64,000 bases of DNA from Alphaproteobacteria bacterium (GCA_016124635.1 WGNJ01000018.1:62001-126000); one strand, 5' to 3'; positions 32,522 to 42,379 are shown, counted from the stretch's first letter. Translations and numbers: made by a program. Notes: generated by a model not told the origin, from the sequence alone.

Positions 32522-34987
32522 CTATTCGCCGGATACGGCGGCGGCGCTAATGTTCTGCGCTTCGCGCGCTTGTGCCACGCGCTCGATGTTCTGTTTCATA
32601 TCAGGATTTGCACGCAGCAGCGTCTCGAAATCGCGACGGCGCAGTTCCAACATATTCGTATAGCCGGCAGAGACGACGTCCGCGTTGCGTGGATTGTCGG
32701 TCAGAAGCGCCATCTCGCCGAAGAAATCACCGCTCTTCAGCCTCACCGGATTGGGCGCGACGAGAACGTCGACGACGCCGGAGGCGATGAAGTACATGCG
32801 GTCGCCCTTGTCGCCGGCGCGGATGATGCGCTCGCCGGGGAGGAAGAGTTCGGGCGTCAGCATCTGCGCGAGCCGCGCGATGTCCTTGCCTTTGATGCCG
32901 GCGAAGATCGGCACCTTTTCCAGCATCTCCGTCAGCTTGAGGCCGAGGTCGAGCGGCGGGCGCTTCTCGGCGACGCCGCGACGACGATGGCGATCCTCCT
33001 CGAGATCCTCGTAAACTTCGTCGGAGATCAAAGATTGATCGCGTTGGCCGCGATACTCGGCTTCCTCGAGGCCGATGCTCAGGCGCTCCAAGTAACGCGT
33101 GCGCATGGCGTTCGTGTAGTCGGGATATTGAAGATCGAGACCTTCGATCGCGCCGCTGATGGCCTGCATCCTGCCTTCGAGGGCTTCCTTCGCCGTCAGC
33201 GCGGCATGGTGACCGATCAAATCGGCGACCTTCGCGTCTGCAAACTCCAAGAGCTCGCGCAGCGTCAGCTGCTTGATGAGCAAAAGCTCAAAGCGATCGG
33301 CAATCTCCTCGGCGAGCAGAGTGGACCATCTGAAGCGGCGTTGAACCCAAAGGGCCAGCCGGAACCGCCAACTCGGTTTCTGATTTCCCAAAGCCGCCGC
33401 GAGATACTCACTTGCCCCGCCTTGTCGAACTGCATCGAGGACCCGGCCAGCATCGGCACGCATGCGCTCCGCGATGCGCCTGCCGACAAGACCGCGTTGC
33501 AAATATTCGAGGCTCAGCTCCGTCTCGCGATTGGCGAGCACGATCAGGCCGGCGCGCACCAAGTCATCCCGGCTCAAGACGCCCTGAACTTGGTTGGACG
33601 TTTCTGCGGCCTGGTGAATGGGCGCGGAGGTCGCCAAGCCGAGCATCTTGGCAATCTGTGACATGCTCTCGCGCACACGGCCGCGCGACAACGCCATCAC
33701 GCGATCACGTACGAGACGCTCTTCGGGCGTAAGTTTGTCGAGCTTCAAGGCCTTCATCAGCGGGCGCAGCGTGGGTGCCGCGATGAAGAGCGTCGCAAGC
33801 ACGAAACCGACCGCCCAGACGAATATCAGGCGCCCTTGGTCCTGGCTGACACCAGGCGTTTCGACCACGGTCAGTGCCAGCGCGGCGGTGACCGCGCCGC
33901 GCAAGCTTCCCCACGCCAGAACCGCTTTGTATTCGTTGCTGATGGGCTGAGACAGGCCAAAGTAGGTCAGCGCGGGCAGGACGCCCCAAAGCACGCTGGC
34001 ACGCGCGCCGAGCGCGGCGACAAAGATCACGGCGACGCCCAAGAGATCGGACCACTGAAGCTGGCCGATCATGCGGGGCGTCAACATCGCCGCCAGAACG
34101 AAAATCAATGATGTCGCCCAAAATTCGAGCTGGCGCCATGTCGTCAACAGTGTGTCCCAAGTACCCGGCGACAGGCGCGTGCGCCCGTCGGAAGCAAATA
34201 CTATCGCCGCCATAACCACCGCGATGATGCCCGAGACGCCGATGAACGCTTGGCCGATGACAAAGGTGAGATATGTCATCGCAACGGTCAGCGTAATCTC
34301 GGTTACCTGGGCGCCGCGGAATTGGCTGATCAGCCAACCGGTCACTTGTGCCGCGATCCACCCGAGGATCATGCCGCCGGCGAAGCCCCATCCGAACTCG
34401 ATCGCACCGTCGAGAAAACTCGCCTCGCTCTGATTGGTCAGAACGCCAAGGATCACGACGAACAAGGCGACGGCGGCCGCGTCGTTGAACAGGGATTCGC
34501 CTTCGACGATGACTTGCAGCCGGCTCGGTACGCCGATGTCTCTGAAAATGCCGAGGACAGCGGCCGTGTCGGTCGGTGCGACGATCGAGCCCAACATGAG
34601 GCACAAGATCAGCTCAACGCCCGTCGCGAGATGAAGCGCAATGCCGACTGTCGCCATGCACACCAAAACGGCGACGATCGCAAGCACCAGCACCGGCGTG
34701 ACGTCGTCCATCAGGCGGCGCACGTCGACGGTCAGCCCGCCGGCAAAAAGCAGCGGCGGTAGGAAGACATAGACGAAGCCTTCGGCCGGTATCCTCATCT
34801 CTTTGAGCGAGAGGACCAGATAATCCTGCGTCCCGCCCTCAAGCGCGGCGAAGCCCAGCACCGAACCAACGACGGCGAGCAACACCGTGAATGGCAGCGA
34901 TATGCGCCGCGCGATGGGCACCAAAAGGCTGACCAGCGCCAGCAGGACCGCAAATCCGAAAACAGCGAGTATTACAGGCGACAGCAT
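32522..34987 (-). CDS. CPA1-type Na+(K+)/H+ antiporter with C-terminal cyclic-nucleotide-binding domain
   Basis: 821 residues. The N-terminal 410 residues form about 12 transmembrane helices with the CPA1 signature EGESLFNDAAAVALFVVIL (the Asp is the ion-binding residue), and ATVGIALHLATGV and SIVAPTDTAAVLGIFRD upstream. A cytoplasmic region (about 420-690) with a helical middle follows, then a cyclic-nucleotide-binding fold (about 700-800): FLPGERIIRAGDKGDRMYFI, SGDFFGEMALLTDNPRNADVV. This arrangement resembles sperm-type NHE and plant SOS1-like exchangers; gating by cAMP is inference. The PRNADVV element aligns with the phosphate-binding cassette, with Asn for the usual Arg-Thr/Ser pair order. 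Stop lies 61 bases from the convergent small gene. Confidence 0.93.
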   Translation of the reverse strand: MLSPVILAVFGFAVLLALVSLLVPIARRISLPFTVLLAVVGSVLGFAALEGGTQDYLVLSLKEMRIPAEGFVYVFLPPLLFAGGLTVDVRRLMDDVTPVLVLAIVAVLVCMATVGIALHLATGVELILCLMLGSIVAPTDTAAVLGIFRDIGVPSRLQVIVEGESLFNDAAAVALFVVILGVLTNQSEASFLDGAIEFGWGFAGGMILGWIAAQVTGWLISQFRGAQVTEITLTVAMTYLTFVIGQAFIGVSGIIAVVMAAIVFASDGRTRLSPGTWDTLLTTWRQLEFWATSLIFVLAAMLTPRMIGQLQWSDLLGVAVIFVAALGARASVLWGVLPALTYFGLSQPISNEYKAVLAWGSLRGAVTAALALTVVETPGVSQDQGRLIFVWAVGFVLATLFIAAPTLRPLMKALKLDKLTPEERLVRDRVMALSRGRVRESMSQIAKMLGLATSAPIHQAAETSNQVQGVLSRDDLVRAGLIVLANRETELSLEYLQRGLVGRRIAERMRADAGRVLDAVRQGGASEYLAAALGNQKPSWRFRLALWVQRRFRWSTLLAEEIADRFELLLIKQLTLRELLEFADAKVADLIGHHAALTAKEALEGRMQAISGAIEGLDLQYPDYTNAMRTRYLERLSIGLEEAEYRGQRDQSLISDEVYEDLEEDRHRRRGVAEKRPPLDLGLKLTEMLEKVPIFAGIKGKDIARLAQMLTPELFLPGERIIRAGDKGDRMYFIASGVVDVLVAPNPVRLKSGDFFGEMALLTDNPRNADVVSAGYTNMLELRRRDFETLLRANPDMKQNIERVAQAREAQNISAAAVSGE

Positions 34988-35189
34988 ATGTTCCTGATAG
35001 CACGTACGGCGGGGAGCTTGGCCGGTATACTGTCGGGGGGCCGCGGCATGTGAAAGGGGTCAAGTGTCGTGAATGTGTCGGTTACCACGCCTGGGGACTG
35101 GGCCGCTATGGGCCGGTGTGACGCGCGTTGCACAGGCGCTGCCAGCCTTCGGTCATCTTAATTCGATTCGGCCGCAACAGAGGCAACCG

Positions 35190-36461
35190 ATGACTTCGCC
35201 TGAGCAAGCACTGGCCCTTCACCCCCGGACGCAGTTCAGATGGTATCTGTGCGGTGTCAGCGCCTGGTTCGCCTCATTTGGCATCCAAGCCGTCGTTGTC
35301 ACCTATTTGGTGACGACCGTGCTTCAGCTTCCGGCGAGCTGGATCGGAATCGCGCAAGCCGTGATGAACCTTCCGGCCGTTATGCTGCTTCTGGTCGGCG
35401 GCGCGGTCGCGGACCACCTGGACAATCGGTCCGTACTGATCACCCTTCACTCGCTGGCCGCAATCCCCGCCGTCCTCCTTGCCTCGGCCGTGGCGTTCGG
35501 CTGGCTGAGCCTCGAGTGGGTGATCGGTTACGGACTGGCGATGGGGACGATTACCGGCTTCATGATGCCGGCACGCGAAGCGATGCTCGCGCGCGTCATC
35601 GTTCACGATGGCGACGGCGCCGTTCAGCGCGCCGTGACCAACACGCTCGGCATCCAGTTCCTCAGCCAAATGGTGGGCATGGCGATCACGACCTTTGCGC
35701 GAGCGTTCGGCGTTGCGCCGCTGTTGCTTTTGCAGTCCGCCGCCCAGCTCTTCGGTGCCGTCGCCGCTTCGAATCTTGATCCCGCGCGCCGGTCCGGCGG
35801 CGCTCAGCAACACAGTCTTGCCGACCACGCGATGCGCATTGTGGATGGGATACGCGAGGTCGGCCAATCGCGCGCATTGTTGCCGGTGACGATCATCACC
35901 TTTGCAATCGGCATCCTGTTGATCGGTTCGTTCATGGTCGTGCTGCCCGTCATCGTGCGTGCAGAGTACGGCGGCACGGTCGTTCAGTTCGCACTGATGT
36001 CGCTCGCGTTTTGGAGCGGCTCCATCATCGCCTCGCTCAGCATCGCACGCTTGGGCAATATTCGCGAGCGCGGGCGGTTGATCGTGCTGTCGCTCGTCAT
36101 CGGCGGTATCGTCCTGATGACATTGAGCATCCCAACGTCAATCACCGTCTTCTATAGCCTCGTCTTCGCCTGGGGTACGGGTGCCGGGGTGATGATCTCG
36201 ATGGCGCGCACTGTCGTTCAGGAGAATGCGCCGCCAGGCCATCTCGCGCGGGTCATGTCCGTGTATCAACTTGGGTTCACCGGCGGCATGCCGATCGGTG
36301 CGTTCTTGCTCGGGTTCGTCGTTCACTCGGTCGGCGCGCGCGCGTCGGCCCTCGTGCCAGGCATCGGCATGTTGCTCGTGCTCGGCGTGTTGCTTGCCAC
36401 GACAGAACTTTGGCGGATCCGCTCGCCTGAACCGCAACCGCTTGCGGCGGCAGCCAACTGA
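35190..36461 (+). CDS. MFS transporter
   Basis: 423 residues with about 12 hydrophobic segments. The MFS loop signature after helix 2 reads GGAVADHLDNRSV, a relaxed form of G-x-x-x-D-R-x-G-R, and a parallel element lies in the second half (VQENAPPGHLARVMSVYQLGF). It resembles the EntS/TetA-like drug-efflux group (DUF894-like MFS) rather than a sugar porter. Substrate unknown. ATG 35190 follows CAGAGGCAACCG and precedes a normal cytoplasmic lead; an upstream ATG at 35073 adds 39 non-family residues. Its promoter shares about 200 bases with the divergent antiporter gene. Confidence 0.88.
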   Translation: MTSPEQALALHPRTQFRWYLCGVSAWFASFGIQAVVVTYLVTTVLQLPASWIGIAQAVMNLPAVMLLLVGGAVADHLDNRSVLITLHSLAAIPAVLLASAVAFGWLSLEWVIGYGLAMGTITGFMMPAREAMLARVIVHDGDGAVQRAVTNTLGIQFLSQMVGMAITTFARAFGVAPLLLLQSAAQLFGAVAASNLDPARRSGGAQQHSLADHAMRIVDGIREVGQSRALLPVTIITFAIGILLIGSFMVVLPVIVRAEYGGTVVQFALMSLAFWSGSIIASLSIARLGNIRERGRLIVLSLVIGGIVLMTLSIPTSITVFYSLVFAWGTGAGVMISMARTVVQENAPPGHLARVMSVYQLGFTGGMPIGAFLLGFVVHSVGARASALVPGIGMLLVLGVLLATTELWRIRSPEPQPLAAAAN

Positions 36462-36473
36462 TCCGAGCAGCGC

Positions 36474-36950
36474 TCAGTCGTACGAGCCGAAGCGGCCGTC
36501 GAGCGGATCGAGCTCGTACGTATTCCAATTCGTCTTGCGCGCGACGCGGTCGTAAAGATTGCGCGCCCGATAGTTGTCGTCGGCGGTCCACCAGCGCACG
36601 ACAGGCCATTGACGCGCCCGCGCAAATGCGGCGATGCCCTTGATCAACTGCATCGCCGCGCCGGAGCCGCGCATCGAGGGCTCGACGAAGAGATCATCGA
36701 GGAAGCCGCCTTCAATACCGAAGAGCGTGCGCGGCACAGCGCGCAAGTGCGCAAAGCCGATCAAGCGACCTTCGCTGCGGCAACCGAGGCCGCTCAGCGG
36801 GTAACTCTTGTCCATGAGCCAACGCCACGCGGTGGCGGTCTTCTCGGGCGTCGGCTCGACTTTGTAGAAGCGGCTATACGCTTCGAACAAAGGACGCCAC
36901 TCCGCCTCGTCCTGGGCGGTCAGTGGCGCGATGGTGAACGAGCCTGCCAT
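36474..36950 (-). CDS. GNAT family N-acetyltransferase
   Basis: 158 residues with the GNAT order: FTIAPLTAQDEAEW, then GRLIGFAHLRAVPRTLFGIEGGFLDDLFVEPSMRGSGAA for the strand and acetyl-CoA loop, and WWTADDNYRARNLYDRVA for the closing helix. FLDDLFVEPSMRG places the central Asp/Glu typical of polyamine or amino-group acetyltransferases; substrate unknown. Its start lies six bases after the crotonase stop, so it is likely translated from the same transcript as the enoyl-CoA hydratase. Confidence 0.87.
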   Translation of the reverse strand: MAGSFTIAPLTAQDEAEWRPLFEAYSRFYKVEPTPEKTATAWRWLMDKSYPLSGLGCRSEGRLIGFAHLRAVPRTLFGIEGGFLDDLFVEPSMRGSGAAMQLIKGIAAFARARQWPVVRWWTADDNYRARNLYDRVARKTNWNTYELDPLDGRFGSYD

Positions 36951-36956
36951 GTGTGT

Positions 36957-37856
36957 TCACGAATACTCGCGCGGCTTCCACCACGGGAAGTAGCTCGGCA
37001 TGTCGGTCGATACCTTGTTCGGGTAATGCGGTTGACGTTTCTCGAGGAACGACATCACGCCTTCCTTTGCATCTGCGGCCTGGCCGCGCGAATAGATGCC
37101 ACGGCTGTCGATCTTGTGGCCTTCCATCGGGTGGTCGGCGCCGAGCATGCGCCATAGCATCTGACGCGTCAGCGCGACCGACACCGGCGCGGTGTTGTCG
37201 GCGATCTCTCGCGCCAGCGCGTAGGCCGTCGGCAACAATTCCTCCGGCTTCACGACCTTCGAGACGAGGCCCGCTTCAAGCGCCTCCTTGGCGTCGAACA
37301 CCCGGCCAGTGGCGCACCATTCCATTGCCTTCGAAATGCCGACGATGCGCGGCAAGAACCAGCTCGAGCAAGCTTCGGGCACGATGCCGCGCCTGGCGAA
37401 GACGAAACCGAAGCGCGCCGTCTCGCTGGCGATGCGAATATCCATCGGTAGCTGCATGGTGATGCCGACGCCGACGGCCGGCCCGTTCACCGCCGCAATG
37501 ACGGGCTTCAAGCATTCGAAGATGCGCAGACTAACGAGGCCGCCGCCGTCACGGATGCGAGGATCGCTCCAGTTGATGTCCTTGCCGCGCCCGGCGCCGG
37601 CGCGATCCGGACGATCGCTGCGCGCGTCGTAATCGAATGTCTTGGCACCCGCCGAAAGGTCGGCGCCCGCGCAGAAGGCGCGACCCGCGCCGGTGACGAC
37701 GGCAACGCAAACGTCGTCGTCCGCGTCGATCTTGCCGAAGGCATCGATCAGCTCGTTCATCATCGTCGCCGTGAAGGCGTTGAGCTTGTCGGGCCGGTTC
37801 AGCGTGATCGTCGCGATCTTGTCGGCGACGGCGTATTGGATGTGCTCGTAGGACAT
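36957..37856 (-). CDS. Enoyl-CoA hydratase/isomerase (crotonase) family protein
   Basis: 299 residues. Crotonase fold: IATITLNRPDKLNAFTATM at the start, the first oxyanion segment GAGRAFCAGADLS, the second GPAVGVGITMQLPMDIRIAS, and the catalytic Glu in GIVPEACSS. The fifty residues after that (FLPRIVGISKAMEWCATGRVFDA) complete the CoA channel. It hydrates or isomerises enoyl-CoA in fatty-acid or aromatic acid breakdown; the exact substrate is not decided. Length is about 40 residues over the core because of an insert with AKTFDYDARSDRPD near 75-90. It is divergent from the two acyl-CoA synthetase genes across 148 bases. Confidence 0.92.
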   Translation of the reverse strand: MSYEHIQYAVADKIATITLNRPDKLNAFTATMMNELIDAFGKIDADDDVCVAVVTGAGRAFCAGADLSAGAKTFDYDARSDRPDRAGAGRGKDINWSDPRIRDGGGLVSLRIFECLKPVIAAVNGPAVGVGITMQLPMDIRIASETARFGFVFARRGIVPEACSSWFLPRIVGISKAMEWCATGRVFDAKEALEAGLVSKVVKPEELLPTAYALAREIADNTAPVSVALTRQMLWRMLGADHPMEGHKIDSRGIYSRGQAADAKEGVMSFLEKRQPHYPNKVSTDMPSYFPWWKPREYS

Positions 37857-38004
37857 CGGCGGGCTCCGTAGGAAAGTGGCGAGGTGGCGGAACCATAGAA
37901 AACAAAGGCTGCGCTGTCACCGTTGCCCAGCGCTGGACGGGAGCGGCGGTTGGCCATAATTCTTGGGATACCAAGCTACTCATAAGATCGAAGGAAACGC
38001 TTCC

Positions 38005-39543
38005 ATGCATCCATCCGTCCATGCGGGCACCCAAGCCGACAAGCCTGCCTTCATCATGGCGTCGACGGGCGAAACGGTCACCTACGGCGAGCTGGAGGAG
38101 AGTTCCAACCGCGGCGCTCAATTGTTCCGCAAGCTTGGGCTCAAGGTGGGCGACGGCATTGCGATCTTCATGGAGAACAACGTCCACTATCTCCCGATCT
38201 GCTGGGCGGCGCAGCGCGCGGGCCTCTACTACACGTGCATCTCGTCGCGGCTGACGGCCAGCGAGGTCGAATACATCGTGCGCGACTGCGGGGCGAAAGT
38301 GTTCATCACCTCCGTGGCGATGGGCACGGTCGCGAGCGAGCTGCCCGCCAAGCTCGGCGGTGTGAAACTCTACGTGCTCAATGGAGCGCTCTCCGGCTAC
38401 GAACGCTGGGAGGACGCCGTGCGCGACATGCCGGCCGAACGCATTGCCGACGAAACGCCCGGCTCCGACATGCTCTATTCATCGGGCACGACCGGCAGAC
38501 CGAAGGGTGTGAAAGGCGCGCTGTCGGGCGGCAAGCTCGACGATCCCAACCCGCTGCTCGGGCTGACGCAGATTCTCTACGGCATGGGGCCGGATACGAT
38601 CTATCTCTCGCCGGCACCGCTCTATCACGCGGCCCCGCTGCGCTACAACATGGCGGTGCACCGGCTCGGCGGCACGACAATCATCATGGAACACTTCGAC
38701 CCGGAGCAATATCTGGCGCTCATCCCGAAGTATCAGGTGACGCACAGCCAGCTCGTTCCGACGATGTTCGTCCGCATGCTGAAGCTGCCGGAAGAAGTGC
38801 GCTACAAATACGACGTCAGCTCGCTGACGCACGCGATCCACGCGGCCGCGCCCTGCCCTATTCCCGTGAAGAAACAGATGATCGAATGGTGGGGACCGGT
38901 GATCTTCGAGTACTACGCCGGCACGGAAGGCAACGGCTTCTGCGCGATCAACAGCCACGAATGGCTCGCGCATCCGGGCTCTGTCGGCAAAGCGCTGCTC
39001 GGCAAGCTGCACATCGTCGACGACGACGGCCATGAAGTGGAGCACGGCAAGCCGGGAACGATCTATTTCTCCGACGGTCCGGTCTTCGAATACCACAACG
39101 ATCCGAAGAAGACGGCCGAGAGCCGGAACGCGCAAGGTTGGTCGACGCTCGGCGACGTCGGTTATGTCGACGAAGAGGGCTACCTCTATCTCACGGATCG
39201 CAAGGCCTTCATGATCATCTCCGGCGGCGTGAACATCTACCCGCAGGAGGCCGAGAACGTCTTGATCACCCACCCGAAGGTCGCCGACGTCGCGGTAATC
39301 GGCGTTCCCAACGAAGATTTCGGCGAGGAGGTGAAAGCGGTCGTTCAACCGATGACCTGGGCCGATGTCTCGCCAAAGTTCGCCGACGAACTTCTGGCTT
39401 ACTGCCGGGAGCACCTTTCGCCGGTCAAATGCCCGCGAAGCGTCGATTTCGAGCGCGAGCTGCCGCGCCATCCAACCGGCAAGCTTTACAAGCGACTGAT
39501 CCGCGACCGCTATTGGGGCAACCGCGACTCTAAGATCGTCTAA
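38005..39543 (+). CDS. Acyl-CoA synthetase (AMP-forming), copy 1
   Basis: 512 residues of the adenylate-forming ligase (ANL) superfamily. The P-loop SSGTTGRPKG lies near residue 160, EYYAGTEGNGF holds the adenine-binding region, TLGDVGYVDEEGYLYLTDR is the hinge, and the catalytic Lys is in TGKLYKRLI at the end. These enzymes activate a fatty or other carboxylic acid to acyl-AMP and then acyl-CoA; the chain length is not apparent. Start ATG 38005 after AAGGAAAC was chosen because the paralogue begins identically (HPS.HA); the upstream in-frame ATG 37963 is in the promoter. The next gene is a close paralogue 18 bases away. Confidence 0.93.
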   Translation: MHPSVHAGTQADKPAFIMASTGETVTYGELEESSNRGAQLFRKLGLKVGDGIAIFMENNVHYLPICWAAQRAGLYYTCISSRLTASEVEYIVRDCGAKVFITSVAMGTVASELPAKLGGVKLYVLNGALSGYERWEDAVRDMPAERIADETPGSDMLYSSGTTGRPKGVKGALSGGKLDDPNPLLGLTQILYGMGPDTIYLSPAPLYHAAPLRYNMAVHRLGGTTIIMEHFDPEQYLALIPKYQVTHSQLVPTMFVRMLKLPEEVRYKYDVSSLTHAIHAAAPCPIPVKKQMIEWWGPVIFEYYAGTEGNGFCAINSHEWLAHPGSVGKALLGKLHIVDDDGHEVEHGKPGTIYFSDGPVFEYHNDPKKTAESRNAQGWSTLGDVGYVDEEGYLYLTDRKAFMIISGGVNIYPQEAENVLITHPKVADVAVIGVPNEDFGEEVKAVVQPMTWADVSPKFADELLAYCREHLSPVKCPRSVDFERELPRHPTGKLYKRLIRDRYWGNRDSKIV

Positions 39544-39561
39544 CGAGGTTTCGGAGGCGCC

Positions 39562-41100
39562 GTGCATCCATCGATCCACGCAAAAGAACGGCCTGACCAT
39601 CCCGCGATCATCATGGCTTCGACCGGCGCCACGATAACCTACCGAGAGCTCGACGCCTACTCGAACCAAGGCGCGCAGCTCTTCCGCAAGCACGGTCTCA
39701 ATCCCGGCAACGGCATCGCCATCTTCATGGAGAACAATGCGGAGTACCTGCCGCTGTGTTGGGCGGCGCAACGTTCCGGACTCTATTTTACCTGCATCTC
39801 GTCGCGGCTCACGGCCGGCGAGGTCGAATACATCGTCAAGAATTGCGGCGCGAAGGTCTTCATAACGTCGGACGTAATGCGGAGCGTCGCGGTCGAGCTC
39901 GCGGCGCTGCTGCCCGACGTCACGAAATACGCATTGCATGGCGACATCGCCGGCTACGAGCGCTTGGAGCCGGCGCTCGCCGCAATGTCGAGGACGCCGG
40001 TTGCGGATGAGACGCCCGGCCAGACACTTCTTTATTCCTCGGGTACGACGGGGCGACCGAAAGGCGTCAAGCGACCGCTGCTGGGCGGCGCGATCGGCGA
40101 GACGAATCCGGCGCTCGCACGTATTGCCACGCGCTACGCGTTCTCTCCGGAAGCGCGCTATCTCTCGCCGGCGCCGCTCTATCACGCGGCACCGCTCGGC
40201 TACAATCTTGCGGTCCAAACCTACGGCGGCACCAGCATCATCATGGAGCACTTCGACGCCGAGGAAGCGTTGCGCCTGATCGAGAAACACAAGGCGACGC
40301 ACAGCCAGTGGGTTCCGAGCATGTTCGTGCGCATGCACAAGCTGCCCGATGCCGTACAGCGCAAATACGATCTGAGCTCGATGAAGTACGCGATCCACGC
40401 CGCGGCACCCTGCCCGGTTCCGGTCAAGCAGAAGATGATCGAGTGGTGGGGTCCGGTCATCTACGAGTATTACGCCGGCACCGAACCGGTCGGCGGCTGC
40501 GCCATCACCCCGCAAGAGTGGCTGCAGCATCCGGGATCCGTCGGACGCGCGAGCTACGGCGAATTGCACATCATCGGCGACGACGGCAAGGAGTGCGAAC
40601 CCGGCACGCCGGGCACGATCTACTTCGCGGGCGGCGCGCCGTTCGCCTATCACAACGATCCGAAGAAGACCGCCGAGATGCGCAACGACAAGGGTTGGGC
40701 AACGCTCGGCGACGTCGGTTACGTCGATGAGGAGGGCTACCTCTATCTCACCGACCGCAAGGCCTTCATGATCATCTCCGGCGGCGTGAATATTTACCCG
40801 CAGGAGGCGGAGAATGTTTTGATCACGCATCCGAAGGTCGCCGACGTCGCGGTGATCGGGGTTCCCAACGAGGATTTCGGCGAGGAGGTGAAAGCGGTCG
40901 TCCAGCCCATGAATTGGGCAGATGCGGGACCCGCGTTCGGCGAGGAGCTTTTGGCCTATTGCCGCGCGCAGCTTTCACCGATCAAATGCCCGCGAACTGT
41001 GGATTTCGAGCGTGAGTTGCCGCGCCATCCGACCGGCAAGCTCTATAAGCGACTGATCCGCGACCGTTATTGGGGTAACCGTGAGTCAAGGATCGTCTGA
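39562..41100 (+). CDS. Acyl-CoA synthetase (AMP-forming), copy 2
   Basis: 512 residues, the same length as copy 1 and clearly a tandem duplicate, with about three quarters of positions shared by eye and long identical runs near the C-terminal hinge (for example MIISGGVNIYPQEAENVLIT). P-loop SSGTTGRPKGV, adenine region YYAGTEPVGGC, hinge DVGYVDEEGYL and the Lys of TGKLYKR are intact. The start is GTG 39562 after GGAGGCGCC. The copies differ most in the mid section that lines the acyl pocket (copy 2: ARIATRYAFSPEARYLS), so they may prefer different acids. Its end overlaps the ChaC-like gene by 20 bases. Confidence 0.92.
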   Translation: MHPSIHAKERPDHPAIIMASTGATITYRELDAYSNQGAQLFRKHGLNPGNGIAIFMENNAEYLPLCWAAQRSGLYFTCISSRLTAGEVEYIVKNCGAKVFITSDVMRSVAVELAALLPDVTKYALHGDIAGYERLEPALAAMSRTPVADETPGQTLLYSSGTTGRPKGVKRPLLGGAIGETNPALARIATRYAFSPEARYLSPAPLYHAAPLGYNLAVQTYGGTSIIMEHFDAEEALRLIEKHKATHSQWVPSMFVRMHKLPDAVQRKYDLSSMKYAIHAAAPCPVPVKQKMIEWWGPVIYEYYAGTEPVGGCAITPQEWLQHPGSVGRASYGELHIIGDDGKECEPGTPGTIYFAGGAPFAYHNDPKKTAEMRNDKGWATLGDVGYVDEEGYLYLTDRKAFMIISGGVNIYPQEAENVLITHPKVADVAVIGVPNEDFGEEVKAVVQPMNWADAGPAFGEELLAYCRAQLSPIKCPRTVDFERELPRHPTGKLYKRLIRDRYWGNRESRIV

Positions 41101-41836
41101 CTTCAAACCGCCGCCGCGCCCGACCGGCCCGGACGGTCTCTTGGCGCGCAAAGACTTCACGCCGGAACGGATCGCCTATTTCTCGCAGGTCGCGGAGAAA
41201 CTCGGCGAAGCGAAATTCCTCTCCGAGGAGGAGCGCGAAGCGTCGCGCAAAGTGATCCTCGCCGATCATATTCCGAACAGCGAGCTTTGGGTCTTCGGCT
41301 ACGGCTCGCTGATGTGGAATCCGGCGATCCATGTGAGCGAGAGTCTGCCGGCGCGGATCGAAGGTTTTAGCCGCAGCTTTTGCATGCGCTTGATGTTCGG
41401 GCGCGGAATGCCGGACAACCCGGGCCTGATGCTGTGTCTCGTCGCGGGCGGATCGTGCGCCGGGATCGCGCATCGCATCGCGCCCGAGCACGTCGAGAGT
41501 GAGAGCCGCATCCTGTGGATGCGCGAGATGCTCTCCGGCGCCTACATTCCGACGTGGGTCGACCTCGATCTCGGTGCGCGGCACGTGCGCGGCGTGACGT
41601 TCGTGATCAACACTGCGCATCCGCGCTACCTTCCGGGCCTCGCGCCCGAAGAGAAAGCGCGGCGCATCGCCAAGGCCGAAGGCCACCTCGGCACCAATCG
41701 CGACTATCTGTTCCGGACCGTCACCGCGCTGACGGATGCCGGCCTCAGCGACCCCTATCTCAACGACCTTCACGCCCGCGTGCGCGAGATCGTCACCGCG
41801 CCAGAACGGGCCGACACAACGAGCGGAGGAGCCTAG
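41081..41836 (+). CDS. ChaC-type gamma-glutamylcyclotransferase
   Basis: 251 residues. The AIG2/GGCT fold begins with the glycine-rich loop VFGYGSLMWNP near residues 71-81. The conserved Glu expected for ring closure is not certain here; ESRILWMREM supplies candidates. ChaC enzymes degrade glutathione to 5-oxoproline and Cys-Gly in the cytoplasm. The first 60 residues are extra (Pro-rich, then a charged helix). Start GTG 41081 overlaps the preceding acyl-CoA synthetase by 20 bases, which favours translational coupling. The next gene starts right after the stop. Confidence 0.85.
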   Translation: MSQGSSDFKPPPRPTGPDGLLARKDFTPERIAYFSQVAEKLGEAKFLSEEEREASRKVILADHIPNSELWVFGYGSLMWNPAIHVSESLPARIEGFSRSFCMRLMFGRGMPDNPGLMLCLVAGGSCAGIAHRIAPEHVESESRILWMREMLSGAYIPTWVDLDLGARHVRGVTFVINTAHPRYLPGLAPEEKARRIAKAEGHLGTNRDYLFRTVTALTDAGLSDPYLNDLHARVREIVTAPERADTTSGGA

Positions 41837-42289
41837 ATGAAGACGATCAAGTATGCGGACGTCGCCAAACATGTCGGCGAAGAGATCGGCGTGTCGGATT
41901 GGGTCACGGTCGACCAAGATCGCGTGAACAAATTCGCCGATGCGACCGGCGACCATCAGTGGATCCATATCGACGTCGAGCGCGCCAAGCGCGAGATGCC
42001 GACCAAGAACACGATCGCGCACGGCTATCTGACGCTGTCGCTGATCCCCATGTTGTCGTCGCAGATCATGCGCATCGACGGCGTCAGCCGCGGCATCAAC
42101 TACGGCTCGAACAAGGTGCGCTTCACGAACATGGTGCCGACGGGCTCGCGGGTGCGCGCGCGCCAGAAGCTCATTTCGGCCGAGCCCAAGGGCGGCGGGC
42201 TGCAGCTGACCAACGAGATCTCGATCGAGATCGAAGGCCAGGACCGCCCGGCCTGCGTGGCAGAAACGATAAGCCTCGTCTATCCGTGA
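41837..42289 (+). CDS. MaoC-like (R)-specific enoyl-CoA hydratase/dehydratase
   Basis: 150 residues, one hot-dog fold. Catalytic motif: FADATGDHQWIHID, where Asp and His sit in the form D-x4-H (overlapping ATGDHQWIH), followed by TIAHGYLTLSLIP with the AHG element. Typical for (R)-hydratases and acyl dehydratases that act on CoA or ACP thioesters. It begins immediately at the stop of the ChaC-like gene (TAG-ATG). With the crotonase and two acyl-CoA synthetases it forms a small acyl-CoA cluster. Confidence 0.92.
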   Translation: MKTIKYADVAKHVGEEIGVSDWVTVDQDRVNKFADATGDHQWIHIDVERAKREMPTKNTIAHGYLTLSLIPMLSSQIMRIDGVSRGINYGSNKVRFTNMVPTGSRVRARQKLISAEPKGGGLQLTNEISIEIEGQDRPACVAETISLVYP

Positions 42290-42379
42290 GGCGGCGGCTA
42301 TCGAAAGGATAGCTGCGCGCCCTATCTCCTTTCCCGTAGTCTCATGGCCGTTGGTGGCCGTGAGCAGAAGGGATGAGCA

